Source: Forficula auricularia (Eukaryota; Arthropoda; Insecta; Dermaptera; Forficulidae). From it: 64,000 bases of DNA. Position numbers and translations under genes: made by a program. Below are positions 42,906 to 55,112 of this stretch, piece by piece; position 1 is the stretch's first letter; the number at the start of each line of letters is the position of its first letter. The stretch spans positions 434,001 through 498,000 of the forward strand of contig JALMQS010000556.1 in assembly GCA_024734495.1 (NCBI GenBank), written 5' to 3'. The notes beneath the pieces are model-generated. The model had not been told where the DNA came from and searched no databases. It saw only the letters and a list, made by a program, of their open reading frames with translations.

Positions 42906-43999
42906 ATATAGATATTAATTTACTAGAAAATCACTTAAGTTTTGGAAAAATATTTGTAAGAATTATGTCATTGATGAAGTTTTCAGTGTTTGCATATACA
43001 AGATGTAATATTAATTTTTCGAGTCATCATATGTGAAAACCTACTTGAAATCACAGGTTGAGTAACTACTATAGTGAGATATCTTTTGTTAAAAAAAAAC
43101 GAGTTTTGAACGTAAAGTAAAACTGTGAACGCTTTTACCATTAGAGATACCTAAACTCTTAAGTATGTTTACACAGATGCTGAGATATATATGTAAGCTC
43201 TAAAGTCTTCTTTCAGTTGAAGCAGGATAGAATTCCCTTAATCCCTTTTCAACATTTTTCAGGTCTATCCTAATATTTAAATTCAAATATAACTCTCTAT
43301 TTTAAAAATGTTGAATAAACATGATTTTCGCAATTAAATAATAAATATAAAAATAATAATTAGCCATTCATTTGATCAGTCAATGTTGATTTTTCTCAGA
43401 TTTGTCTGATAAATTTCCATACTAAATTTATGTTTGATTTAAAGCTTAAATTGGGATTTTTTCATATTACGATTATATATCTATTGAGCAAATTTCAAAT
43501 TAATTATTATCAGCATTATAATTATTAATAGCTTATTATTGATATTAAAATGAACAAAAATAATCTCATCAATTCACATTCATTCATGTTTTATTTTCAT
43601 ATTAACTCTACATGATTGATTGTAGTTTCTATTTTCGGGAAAATACATCGAAGCAGGCTTAAAATGGAACACTTTTTTTAAAATTCAGGTTTTATTCCGG
43701 CGGGCTGTGATTCACTTTGGGTGTAAATAAAAAATGATACAGTGTAAATCCCGCTTTAAAAATTCTATAAAATTCTATTAAACATTCTATAATATGATTT
43801 ATTTCAAACAAAATATTTCATTTTCAAATATATCTTAATTTTGTTCGCTCTGGAAAGAAGAAAGCAATATCTTTATAAAAGAAATCTAAATTTATTAAAT
43901 TTTAAGCAAATAGTCTAAGAGATAATCTTTCAAGGTATATATTCATTTATGTGGTATTTTATATGTATCCTTTGTAAAATTACTTTTATAATTTTTATA
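42906..43999. other. AT-rich, no recognised feature
   Basis: No feature I can support in this 1.1 kb. Confidence 0.5.
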
Positions 44000-44960
44000 A
44001 AAAAAAAAATAAAAAACCGTCTTCAAAAAAATAATAAAAACTCAAAAATCAAATTAAATGTACTAAAAGGAATAAAATAATTATCTAATTTAGTTACAAC
44101 TAAACGACGAAATATTAACATGAAATCACTTTTTGAAGTCGGTGCCAAACATGTACATTTTATGAATCAAACTCGACGGATCTTACTTAGTACGTTTGGC
44201 GGGTACGCTCGCTGTTATATAGTTTGTTTAGCACCGATTTCAAAACGCCATTTCATGTTAATATTTCGTCGTTTTGTTGTAACTAAATTACATAATTATT
44301 TTATACTTTTTTTAGTGCATTTTATTAGATTTTTGAGTTTTTATTATTTTTTTGTTGGATTTAATTTTTTTGAAGAGGGTTTTATTTTTTTTATAAAAAT
44401 TATTTTTATTTTTCTCTTTTTAGTGATGTTATTAATAGTGACTTAATATAATACCTTGCATGCAACTGAAAATGATAATAAAATTCAATTCATACATATA
44501 GAATTTTTCTAGAAACGTTTGCGGGTTTTAAATTAATGTTTTAAGATTTTTTTTATAAAAGAATTTATTTATTATAATTTCGATTATTTGCTCATAAGAA
44601 TTGGAGATTACGTTATTTCGCCATAAATTATATCATCAGAACTTGACCAAATTAATACGTGACCACCCCTAAGGTACCCCCTTTCCAATAAAAAAGAATC
44701 GCTGAACATACATAAAATAAATAAATAAATAGTTAGGTATCTTGACTATCTAGTTATACTGATCCAAACGCAGAAAGAATCATTAAAATCGGTTCATAAA
44801 CAAAGAAGTTATACTTGAACAAAAAGATCAACTATATTGAACCCAATGCAAAATAATTCGTCAAAATCGGTTCATAATTGGCGAAGATATTAGGAAAGAT
44901 AGATACAAAAAAAAAATTCAGTCGAATTAATAACCTCCTCCTTTTTTGAAGTCGGTTAAA
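44000..44960. mobile_element. 'ccgacttc' TIR element, copy C
   Basis: Inverted orientation relative to copy B: hairpin half first (44015-44390; ctaaacgacgaaatattaac / ttaatatttcgtcgttttg), then gttgcgggtttt-type unique region, gttatttcgccataa, ggtatcttgactatctagtt and cctcctcc-ttttttgaagtcggtt at the end. Length about 960 bp, similar to B. No transposase. Confidence 0.8.
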
Positions 44961-45560
44961 AATCCTGGAGTTCTTTTTTAACCTCCTTGTATTTAAAAAT
45001 TTATTTTAGTGTATTATAATACAATGAATATAAAAAAATCGATTCGCGTGGAAGATATACTTTATATTGTACCCTATTAAAAAATTCGTTCAGTATAATG
45101 AAACTACCTCTTAAGTAAAATATCTTGAAAAGCTGATAAAGGCTCCGCCCCCTCCCACGTCGTCACAGAGATTAAATCGTTAAATATTCTTGATATTATT
45201 TCTTTTGAATACATTATCTGGCCTATAACATTTTATATGCATTTATTAAGGAAGATGAGGAAGGGTGTGTTTGAGGGCGCGTGGGACCAACTCTGAGGGA
45301 CGAAAGGGGGTTGACGCTAGTGGGGGGGGGTTGCGTGCGATTTTCATAGCCCTCTTAATAAATCGTCTTTTCGCTAAGAAGCCTTCATTAAAGCGAACGA
45401 ACGATATTAGACTTAAACATGTGATTTAGAAAAAAACAAATCTTTTATATGAAAATTTATTTATTTATTTATTTTTATTTTATTTCAGATAAAGTATATA
45501 TAAAAAAAAATATTATACTATAAATAAAATGAATTGATTTTCAACAGTAAATCAAATATA
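44961..45560. other. unique sequence with G-rich run
   Basis: A G-rich stretch at 45255-45335 (gaagggtgtgtttgagggcg, gtggggggggg) is unusual in this window. No gene or element recognised. Confidence 0.45.
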
Positions 45561-45635
45561 TATTGGGTTGGTGCATAATTATTGCAGTTTGCTTCTCGAC
45601 TTTTTTTTTAAATTTGCTTTTTGTTTAATTTTTTC

Positions 45636-46611
45636 ATAAAAAAAAATAAATAAAACAGACTTCAAAAAAATTAAATGCAACAAATAAAATAATAAGAACT
45701 CAAAAATGAAATAAAATGTACTAAAAGGTATAAAATAATTATTTAATTTAGATACAACTAAACGACAAAATATTCATATGAAATCACTTTTTGAAGTCGG
45801 TGCCAAAAATATACATTTTATGAATCAAACTCGACGGATTTTACTTAGTACGATTGGCGATCAAATAATTTTAGTTATTAATAGTGACTTAATATAATAC
45901 CTTGCATGCATCTCGTAAGAGAAAGCTCGAGCAAATGAATCAGAAAATGATATTAAACCAATTATTTTACATTAATTAATGTATACATTGTATTTTAGCT
46001 TCGACTCCGGAGATTACTTCTCCACCATCGACTGTTCTTGATCATCTTTGTAGTCCTTATTTTTAATAAGAGGAAAAAACTATTTAAATAAAAAAACCTC
46101 TTTTCCGATAATTATTCAAATTCCATATTTCTCCCTCCTCTCCTCCATCCAGAAAATGATAATAAAATAAAATTCATAAATATAGAAATTCTCTAGAAAC
46201 GTTTGCGGGTTTCAAATAAACGTTTTAAGATTGATTGTTTTATAAAAAATTTTATTTATTATAATTTCGATTATTTGCTCATAAAAATTGGATATTTACG
46301 TTAATTCGTCATTGATCATATCTTCAGAACTTGACCAAATTAATATGGGACCACCCACCCCTAAGCCTCATTCCAATATAAAAAAATAATCGAAATCGGT
46401 TCATAAACAAAGAAGTTATGCATAAACAAACATAGCAAAAAAGGTCTGATACCAGTTAAAAAAAAAAAAAAAAGCTGGATTAATCAGAAACTAGACTGAA
46501 CTCAATGTAAAAAAATCATCAAAATCGGTTCGGAATTGACGAAGATATCAGGTAACATAGACACAAAAAAAACTTGAGTCGAATTGAGAACCTCCTTCTT
46601 TTCAGTTAATG
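45636..46611. mobile_element. 'ccgacttc' TIR element, copy D
   Basis: Left: aaaacagacttcaaaaaaat, tactaaaaggtataaaataa, ctaaacgacaaaatattcat. The hairpin half is truncated, losing its second arm after ttttacttagtacg. Right: tcagaacttgaccaaattaa, aatcagaaactagactgaac and acctccttcttttcagtt, with the final TIR damaged. It contains its own insertion at 45953-46149. Confidence 0.75.
45941..46161. mobile_element. 197-bp insertion with 12-bp target duplication
   Basis: Direct repeats cagaaaatgata (45941-45952; 46150-46161) bound a segment absent from copies B and C. It contains ttcgactccggagattactt, tttaataagaggaaaaaact and cctcctctcctccatc. A 12-bp duplication suggests retrotransposition, but no A-rich tail or tRNA/7SL head is obvious, so the class is open. 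Confidence 0.7.
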
Positions 46612-46639
46612 AAAATGTCTATAGAAAATCATATCCACA

Positions 46640-47125
46640 TTTTCCATAGGGTAAGGTGGGGCAAAGATCCGCGCGCGGCAAAGGTCCGCACTCAACTTTT
46701 AAACTGACCTCCAAATTGTCTCGTGGTTTTAGACCTTTTGTTATGTTAGTAAAAATGCTCGACACTAGAATTGTCTCTGGCACAACGAGAGCGGTCTGTT
46801 AACTATGAGGAAAAATGTTTTTTACTATTATTGATGTAATAAAATTAATAAATTAATAGGTATTTTGGACAAATTTTATATTTTATTAATTTTGCAAAAT
46901 AATTTAATTAATTTAATTTATGTTATTGATGTAATATTTTCAGGAATGTTCAGGTATGAAATCAGTATGTACGTCCTTCTTCGTAACTATTACATTGGTT
47001 GGATTACATGCTAAATCCTTAAATAAAAGTATCACGAACATTTTCCGACGGAATATAAACTTTAGATGTTAATATGTTTGCTAATGTTAAAAAATGTTAA
47101 ATGGGGCAAAAATCCACAGTATTTT
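46640..47125. mobile_element. insertion with 'ggtggggcaaagatcc' ends
   Basis: It begins gggtaaggtggggcaaagat, and near its right edge the similar tggggcaaaaatccacag occurs. The interior is AT-rich, without coding capacity, and interrupts the mariner. The limits are approximate and the class unknown; the ggtggggcaaag phrase is familiar from insect repeats. Confidence 0.35.
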
Positions 47126-47139
47126 CCCGATTTCAACGA

Positions 47140-47640
47140 ACTTTTTGGATATGGAACACTCTGCAAAAGCCAAGTTAAAAGATGATCATATCGGGCGATA
47201 CAAATCTCGCAGATGAAGAAGGAAGAGGTCACCTATCAAATTTGGACGACCAGGCACTTTTGGCAGCTGTGACAACCAGAATGTTGGCCGAAGACTTCAA
47301 TGTAGACCATTCGATCATCGTTCGACGTCTCAAAAAGCTCTGAATAGTATAGAAATTGGCTGGATAGGTCTCTCACGAACTCTTCGACTACAACAAAGCC
47401 GACCATGTCCGAATTTTTCAGCGAAACGAGCAAACTCTGGCTTCTCTTCATAAACGTCAAAAGAAACAAGGTTTGCGTTTGGCCAGGTGTTTCACCCAAA
47501 AGAATACCAAAAGGCGTGCACTGTAACATAAGATGGCAATGTAGTGTGTGCCATCTTTCAACTTGGCTTTTGCTGAGTGTTCCTTCGCCAAAAAGATCGT
47601 TGAGTTCGCGAAATGACTGTGCTGCATTTCAATCTGTCTG
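47140..47640 (+). pseudogene. mariner transposase N-terminal remnant, with inverted scrap
   Basis: Plus strand: NELFGYGTLCKSQVKR, then after a frameshift GDTNLADEEGRGHLSNLDD, ALLAAVTTRMLAEDFNVDHS, IIVRRLKKL, three stops nearby, SHELFDYNKADHVRIFQRNE and VWPGVSPKRIPKGVHC. This is the two-HTH region of an irritans/maT-like transposase, with the catalytic core nearly all lost. From about 47525 to 47640 the sequence encoding the same N-terminal FGEGTLSKSQ region reads on the minus strand. The element is thus partly folded back on itself. Confidence 0.8.
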
Positions 47641-47786
47641 GTAGAGCATAATATGTCGAATATATGGATATGATTTTTGATACACATTTTCATTAACTGA
47701 AAAGAAAAGATTATTTTTAGGAAGAAAAAAACAAAATGTCTATTTTTAAAGAAAAAAAGCCGCAATAATTATGCACCAACCCAATA

Positions 47787-49409
47787 TTATGTCTGTTTAT
47801 GGTTATTTGTATCAAGTAGAGTACACCCTCTTTCAAGGCCGTATCCAGAAAAAAAATGTGAGGTGGGGATTAGTTACCCACCGCGGGTTTAGGGGAGTGT
47901 GGATAAACTCATCCTAGGAGTCGATGATACCCAGATTGCATTTTTTTCTCAATTTAATTTATATTTATATCCTGTAAAATTGTTTACCTCAACATTTCGA
48001 AGGGGATTCTAACACCCCAATCTCATCCCCCGCTGGCTATGGCCATGCCCTCTTTGATTTATTCTTAAAAATCAACAACAAATTTGAATAATCATAATAT
48101 ACATTTGCCACAACAGTATATTATTTTCTCCTTTTTCTTAAGCTTTTAAAAGTTGGTTGTTACTAAGGAGAGATTGTTTCATTATAGTATTCTGGATAAA
48201 GGTTTACTGAGATTATTTCCCCACGAATATTCATCAGTCACTTGTTAACTAAATAAATAACAGTTCAGTGAATATTATTAATAATAGATTTATTTATTTT
48301 TCTATTAAATATTTATTAGTAAATTGTATTATATATCTCATAGCGATTTAATAATTTGTTTTGATACCCTCTTTCTAATAATATTATTTAAACAAAAATT
48401 CATAAATATGAAACGAGTTAATATTTAATTATAATTTTCCAATTTGCAATTTATATTAATATAATTATATTTATATATTCGTATTTGTATTTATTATATA
48501 ATTTTAAAAAATAAATAAATTTACATAATATTGGTTTGAGCATTTTTCAAATGTTTCGCTTCCCTTTGAGAGATTTAGCCAGCCATCCGATTCGGTTAAG
48601 TTTAATTGAACCTGGTTGCCTAATACTCAAATGAATCCACACATACACAGAGAAAGAGAGACACACACAGCCCTTACAACTTTGCTCAACTTGGTATTTA
48701 TCCCAGAATGTTCACTTGAAGTTTTCTTTCCACTGAATTGACTGAATCAAGCATTTAATGTGCAGTTAAAAGACGCAATATTCACCGCACATTCGAAATA
48801 ATTATTCCTTTTTATATTCAGTTTTATAGAATAAAAGAAGAATTGGAATGGTATTTCTGAAAATGAACGTTTTAAAGTTTTTTAATTTCAATATTATAAA
48901 ATTTGACTTTTATTTTTATTATAGAACAATACTTATAGAATAGGATAGCCTTTATAAAGGGAAAGCAATGAGGCTGTTCTCTGCTTGATACAAATAAATG
49001 TTTATCTGGCTAGCTTGCTATAACAACTAACAAAACGAATTTTCTATTTCCAATCGGTTAATTGACCCCATGAGAAATAACAGTTAAAATATTTCAAATT
49101 AATAAATTATAGTATATTTAAAAAACAAAAAAAACTAAAAGACATGCTTCCAAAAAGTACAAAATAATGTAATACTTAGCGAAGAAATTTTTAATTACTT
49201 TCGACAAAGTGCCCCACGTTTTTTGATTAAGTATTACATTATATAGTATTGTACTTTTTAAAATCATGCTTTTTAGTTTTTTTAAATGTAATTTATTTTT
49301 TTACTTTTTAGTCTTAATTATTTTTATAGAGAAATCTGTGCGGAATTTAACAGAAGTCACATTGAAAGATACATACATACATACAGACGAAGCTAATATA
49401 AAGCGTGTA
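47787..49409. other. AT-rich sequence; scrap of hammerhead-associated repeat
   Basis: At 48965-49005 caatgaggctgttctctgct and tgatacaaataaatg resemble the 'ttgcatcaagcagaggac' string. A short inverted pair lies at 49145-49270 (cttccaaaaagtacaaaata / tagtattgtactttttaaaa). Otherwise nothing recognised. Confidence 0.45.
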
Positions 49410-49565
49410 AAAAGACTGATGAGGTCAAACCTTCGAAACTATAGTCTCAAACAAAAATAATTATATGTATATATATTTATATTTGGTATTCAAGAAAACC
49501 TCATTGATTTCTCTTTATGAATCAAGAACTATGCTACTCTCGGCAAAACAAAATATTTTCGATTG
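49410..49565 (+). mobile_element. short hammerhead-bearing repeat (retrozyme-like)
   Basis: A hammerhead-like motif (49414-49448) is followed by caaacaaaaataattatatg, a TA-rich stretch, ctcattgatttctctttatg, then aatcaagaactatgctactc and tcggcaaaacaaaatatttt. The same downstream string without the ribozyme occurs at 11.55, 27.5, 31.7, 58.6 and 59.7 kb. There is no ORF, so the unit would depend on another element's enzymes. The comparison with animal retrozymes is inference. Confidence 0.55.
49414..49448 (+). ncRNA. hammerhead ribozyme-like motif
   Basis: GA, CTGATGA (49416-49422), a short helix II GG-TCAAA-CC with two extra bases before GAAAC (49435-49439), loop TATA, and GTC ending at 49446, then TC pairing with the leading GA. 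Core and helix III are identical to the Penelope-like copy at 35.3 kb; helix II is weaker. Confidence 0.5.
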
Positions 49566-50934
49566 ATAGCCTTTATAATTAAAGTAAGTTTAAATGGAAA
49601 AAATGAAGATTGAAATCACAAGTAAATAATCTATTAGTTAGGTCGAATTCAAGCCAATCTAATAGGAAGCAGTTATCCGTGAACATCAACCATTTATAAG
49701 AATGTTTGTTCTTCACATAGTCCAGTTAACGAATGGGTTTAGAAAACATTTTAGAGGAGAACATTTTTTTCTTATGGAATATGTTTGGGCTAGTTAGGAG
49801 GAAAAAATACTAAAAGTCCCCAGTCCTAGCTACCTTTTATTTTTTTCTTAAAAATTATTTTTATTTTATCCAGTAGCTTATATTCCAGTGAAAAATGTAT
49901 TTATTTTTCTTGACCATGCCGGTTTCCTGCCTATTTATTTATTTATTTTTTATTCCTTGACTATGGCAACTTCCTGTCTACTTATTTATTGATCTGTTTT
50001 TTAAATTATTTATTTTTACTTAATTTAACTACAATTTCTTCAAACCCAGTGACATATTCTAACTGTTTATTTTTTATTTTATTTTATTTATTTATTATTT
50101 TTTGCAGTATATTTATTTATTTGTTTTTATTATTTGGACGACATGCGGTATTCCTTTTTGTTTTTTTATTATTTTCTTGTTGGCCTCAGCATACTAAGGT
50201 TTCACACCGTTCTGCTGTGGCCACACCCTGAGCCACTCAACCGGATCCTGAGTAGGAAAATCGGAGGACTATAAGGGGAGATATGGAGCTCGTTAAAAAA
50301 ATATCATCTTATTGAATAAAAAGGAAAAAATCACACTTGAATTCAAATGAATAAAAAATTCTGTATTAACCTTCACTTCTGGCCCGGCCTCACTAAACTA
50401 TTGTCTAATAGTCTAATGTACCCTATGTGTTTTTGTATTTAAAGAGGTTCTTTCGCGACAATCCACACATACAGTTTTGGCCTCGTAACCACTCTATAAA
50501 TGTGAACGGTGTTAAAATTTTAGGTTAAGTTTTTTTAATGTTACTGTACTATTTACGCTACTAATGTCTATTTATGAATGAATCGTTTCCAAGCCATTGA
50601 TATATTATCCCCTCCACTAAAAATAATCGCCCAAATATGTTTTTTTTATTTTTTATTAAAACTAAGTGGTAAATAATTTCAATTTTTTTTCAAGTTACTC
50701 CGAATATATTATTCTAACAAATATTAGTTTTTCATTAAGATGGTGAAAGTCCTTCAATTAATTAAAATAATGATCATTTTCCCACCCCTTCCCAATCTAC
50801 CATATGTAAAAAATTACATTTTTAATTGCAATTATTTCATTATTGGTGTGTTAAATCGTCTTCAAATTTTAACTGTGTGTTTATTATACTTTTAATGACT
50901 TATATTCCAAGACTTCTTGAATTTTTGCATTTGT
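49566..50934. other. AT-rich sequence with T-rich low complexity
   Basis: Dominated by tttattt/ttattta runs at 49840-50160. A short phrase ccttgactatggcaacttcc near 49958 echoes cttgaccatgccggtttcct at 49910. No gene. Confidence 0.45.
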
Positions 50935-51920
50935 GAAAGAACTACCTTAAGCACTACTGTCTTGGTGTATTCTACTTTTGAAAAAATACTCAAAAAATTA
51001 AATATTAAAATAAAAATTTATTTGTCTCCAAGCTTTGTTCATCAAAATTTTTTTTGCGGACGCCCCTGGTATTTATTATATACTCTGCTACACTCACCAA
51101 ATTAAATATTTTCGATTAGGTATAAATTTTTATTTATTTATTTATTTATTTCTATTAACTTACATTGTAACAAAATAAAAAACTAAAATAAATCCCTGAT
51201 TATTATAGGGCGTATTTGTTGAAATTTTATGAAAATTTAAATAAAATATAAAAAAGTGTAGAAAGAATGGGTTTCTTTAAATTTTCTTTTATTGGGATTC
51301 AGCTTTTCATTCATCCCTGGACTTCCTTTCATTAAATTTTTCTTCACTTTTATTTTATTTATTTTTTTGTTTTAGTTTATTATTATTACTTAAATAAATT
51401 ACTTTTTATAAAAAAATATTAAATAAAAAGGAAAAAAAACTTGAATTCGCCACTACTACTTTCTTGGTGTATTCTACTTGTGTAAAAATACTCAAAAAAT
51501 TAAATATTAATATAAAAATTTATTTATCTCCAAGCTTTGTTCCCTTAAAAAATTGTCTGCGGACGCCCCTCGTATTTATTATATTCTATGCTTCTTCTTT
51601 AAGGGCCACATCAGGTCTCCCTGACGTTCCGAACGGCTAGTTTGGAGAGGTTGTCTAGGCTATTATACTCTTGGTAGTTTGTCATTGATTTCCTAGAGAA
51701 GTCAGATGTAAATATCTGCCGAGACTCAGTCTCGAACCAGCGTACTTCGGTCCAGCGGCCCGACACTCTAACCACTGACCTACAGTCGCCTCATATTCTC
51801 TACTATACTCAGCAAATTAAATTTTTTCGATTAGGTACCTATACACTTTTATTTATTTATTTATTTTTTCTATTGTAACAAAATAAAAAACAAAAATAAA
51901 TCCTTGATTATTTTACCTAA
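50935..51920 (+). repeat. direct duplication, copies 50935-51205 and 51450-51915
   Basis: Shared blocks: cttggtgtattctact, aatactcaaaaaattaaata, atctccaagctttgttc, gcggacgcccct, gtatttattata, then caaattaaat-tttcgatta and ttgtaacaaaataaaaaac. The second copy is longer because of a SINE (51598-51792). Offset about 515 bp. Confidence 0.78.
51591..51799 (-). mobile_element. tRNA-derived SINE with 7-bp target duplication
   Basis: atattct occurs at 51591-51597 and 51793-51799; the sister copy of the duplicated host sequence lacks the insert. Minus-strand head: gcgactgtaggtcagtggtt-agag (A box) and ctggttcgagactg (B box). The body ends ctgatgtggcccttaaagaa-gaag. It is a different family from those at 19 and 38 kb. 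Confidence 0.78.
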
Positions 51921-52555
51921 AGAAATTGTATTAATATCGAAAATTGAATTTCTATAGAAATTATCAATTTTCTAATGGAAAATACGTGCTAAGCTGACAA
52001 TGCGATCTTCCCTCTCAGTCTCGTATTGTGTTTGAAGAGCCTGCGGGTAACACAAATACAAACGGGCGAGATAGAGATCCATTCGAGTTGATAACATCAA
52101 CCTTGGAGTTGTCAATGCCCCCGGTTCTTCTTTCTCGTGGGGGAGATCGAGGCTGTGTTGAAAACCACAAAAGCATCGAAACGGACAAACTTGGAACGAA
52201 CTAGCACACAGAGAGAAAGAAGAGTGGTTTGGAAAGGCTATAGGGATGAGGAGTGAACAGGACTAGTTGCAATCCCCCAAAAGTGAAATGTTATCTTTAA
52301 AGAATTTATCAAACTTTACTCTTTTATTTGTAGTTCTTTTCAACTTTTCAAGATTCCATTTGATTCGCACTTAAATAAAGCAAGAAGAAAAAAAGGAAAC
52401 GAACAGAGAGTTTTGTTACTTTGATTCAAATAATAAAACTTTTATTTTTATACATTTTTTAAGACGAAGATTTATTTATTTATTTCTCTTTGATATACGT
52501 TTCTAAAAATGGATTAAATACTAATAGGAGAAATTAATGAGGTAATTTAAAAAGA
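51921..52555. other. unique, less AT-rich block
   Basis: Positions 51985-52270 have balanced composition without repeats I recognise (for example gtgggggagatcgaggctgt). It may be single-copy regulatory or transcribed DNA; no frame is convincing. Confidence 0.38.
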
Positions 52556-52560
52556 ATGAT

Positions 52561-52593
52561 GTGATGAAGGTCAAACCTTCGAAACTATGGTCT
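52561..52593 (+). ncRNA. hammerhead-like motif, core damaged
   Basis: GTGATGA replaces CTGATGA; helix II AGGT-CAA-ACCT is perfect, then TC, GAAAC, loop TATG, GTC. Downstream taacaaataaattatatt matches the repeat at 49.4 kb. The C3 change should abolish cleavage. Confidence 0.42.
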
Positions 52594-52599
52594 AACAAA

Positions 52600-54177
52600 T
52601 AAATTATATTGACATCAGTGGCGGACTGACCATGTGGAAAATGTGGAAACTTCCAAATGGGCCGTATATAATTTGTGCCATTTTTCTAATATGTACATAA
52701 TGGGATATAAATAATAGTGAAAAAAACACTTTGGACTCTTGAATTTCAGTAAAGAGAAAAATGAGGGCATCTGATTTCCGGTACACCCAAATGTCTTATA
52801 AAAATAGTTATTACTTACTTTCCAAATAATTTTTCTATTCTCAACGAACTTTTTTTTAGTACCAAATCTATTATTAGTGGCTTTTCAAATAATTCTATTA
52901 TGTACTCTGTATTTATTAGGTTAATGATGTTAAATTAAATAGGTATTAAAAAGATTGATAAAATTTATTTTATTTATTTATTATTTTAATATTTGATATG
53001 TACTTTTTGTCTTTATTAGGTTAATATAGTCAAATACATGTAGATAGTATAAATATTTTTCCAAATCAAAATTAAGCAAGCCTGAATTTCACATGTCGGG
53101 ATTTTGGTGTTTCGGGATTATGGGTTTCGGAATTTTAGGCGCCACCCGTACATAATATACCGCTTTGTTTAGTTTTACATCAAAATAATTTCCTTTATTT
53201 TTCTATCGTTAAGTAAGGTAAATTTCAATTTATATGTCTAATATAAATGGGTAATTTTTGTCAATGTTATATTTTGAATTTATTTAAATATATTAATATG
53301 TAGAAAAAATACTTTTTTTTATTTATGCGATGGGCAGGTAATAATTTTTTCTAAACGAAAATTTTAGGGTCATTCTCTCCCTAGGAGGACAAGAGGAGGA
53401 ACTGCCCCGGAGCTCACAATTTTAGGGGCCTTCATAATAACTGAATTTGTTAATGTTTAAGCGCGCAAAGTTTCTGTAAAATTAGTAAATGTTAGGAGTA
53501 TAATTTAATAAATATAATGAGGGGATGAGGCCCTCTGATATGAAATATAAAATTATTCTATTAAAATCTTAGAATTGAGAACTTTAGAGAGTTTTACTTT
53601 GAAATTTTAAGGCTCTCAAAAATATTAGTTGCTCCGGGCCTAGCATTTTCTCTGAAAGGCTCTGTAACATATTATATTTCTAAACAAATCTTTTATAAAA
53701 AACTGCCTTACAAGGTTCAACATTTATAAACTAAGCACATTATTTGTAGTTTATGGGGGTTGAATGTTTTAAACTTCTCGTGAATATATATTTTATATTA
53801 TAAATTATATTAAAAAAATTGTTCATTTTGCAATTCTATAGCAAATAACTTATCCAAATCCATTTATTGAATTTTCTATCTTGATTTTTATATATCAATC
53901 GGCCGTGTGTAAGCCAAAAAAAAAAATGAAAAATAAACTGGCAAGAAAAAGAACGATTGAGTGGTAAAGAATGTCGTTTTTCTTATTGAGCTGTTAAAAA
54001 AAGATTCCAGAACTAAAAGCCCTTTGAGAATTTTTTTTTATTTATTGCATTTGATCGAAAATGTATTTATTCGTTGATCAATCTTCATTTTTTAAAAGCA
54101 TATATTTGATGATACGAGAAAATGTCGTCGTCATTCTATTCCCAATGTATAGTAAATAAAAAAATCTAAGAAATAAA

Positions 54178-54178
<1 letters not shown>
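52600..54178. other. AT-rich, no recognised feature
   Basis: At 52613-52670 catcagtggcggactgaccat resembles the start of a known type of hAT MITE (CAGTGGCGGA), but no right end was found. The rest has no feature. Confidence 0.42.

Positions 54179-54230
<52 letters not shown>
54179..54230. repeat. (TA)n microsatellite
   Basis: About 23 TA units followed by cacac. It is the longest simple AT repeat in the window. Confidence 0.95.
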
Positions 54231-54231
<1 letters not shown>

Positions 54232-55112
54232 AAAATGTAGGTATTCAGAAAAAACTCTAATTCTCAGTGGAAAAAATTTTTAAAGTAAAAAAATATATAA
54301 AGGTTTATTCGAAATAGAAAATACTTTAATTCTCTGAATAGAAAAAATACAAAAAAAGTACTTATGTACCAGTGGCGTGTGGATGCGACACATTCCTAAA
54401 ATTTTAAACATTTAGAGTATTTTCATAAATATAATTATAAGGTCGACTTCAAAAATTCAGGAGGATCTTTAAATTTTCAAATTATTTTCTGTTACTTCAA
54501 ATATTTTCATAAAAAAACATTTTATTATATTGGTTCTCGAAATGAAATAAAATGGTTCCATCTCAGGGAGTGTGGAGTTTAAATCAAAAGAATTAATTCC
54601 TCACTCACACAAAGCAGTATCCCTTTGGGGTGAAGGTCCCAAAATATAATTTAAAGAAGCTGACGTGTTCTGATGTGGCCATCCACTTGACTTTACCATA
54701 CAACCTGGCCCCTCACTTATATTTAATATTTAATAAAATTATTTATATTCATGTAGGGGGGGGGGTTAGTTTTTGCATTTTAGACTCCTGGTGGCCCACT
54801 GATTATGTATACAAAATTTGGTTGAGTTTGGTACAAGAACCTAGATTTTCATTTTTAGACTCCTACACCCCCCCTTTGGGCGGTTAGTTTTTGCATTTTT
54901 AGACTTCTGGGGACCACTGATTATGTATACAAAATTTGGTTGAGTTTGCTCAAATGGCCTAGATTTTTAATTTTTAACCCCTCCTCCACCCCCCTTAATT
55001 TTGGGTCGGTATCAACAAAAATCTAATCAGCTCTTAATCTCAATTGACCAAAACTACGTGTGAAATTTAGTTTCGATATTCAAACTAGTTTTTGAGCTAG
55101 CTTGTCCACAAA

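Larger units (their letters stand above)
45561..47786. mobile_element. mariner element, rearranged and carrying nested insertions
   Basis: The ends are ttgggttggtgcataattat-tgc (45563) and gcaataattatgcaccaacc-caa (47784), each next to TA, the mariner target. This terminal sequence is characteristic of the irritans/maT-like group. The 2.2-kb length results from nested insertions (45636-46611, 46640-47125). What remains of the transposase is a broken N-terminal part followed by an inverted scrap of the same region. Confidence 0.85.

Noticed and set aside
47405..47765. Frames at 47405-47644 (+) and 47457-47765 (-)
   Set aside because: Out-of-frame readings of the broken mariner transposase and its inverted scrap, not separate genes.
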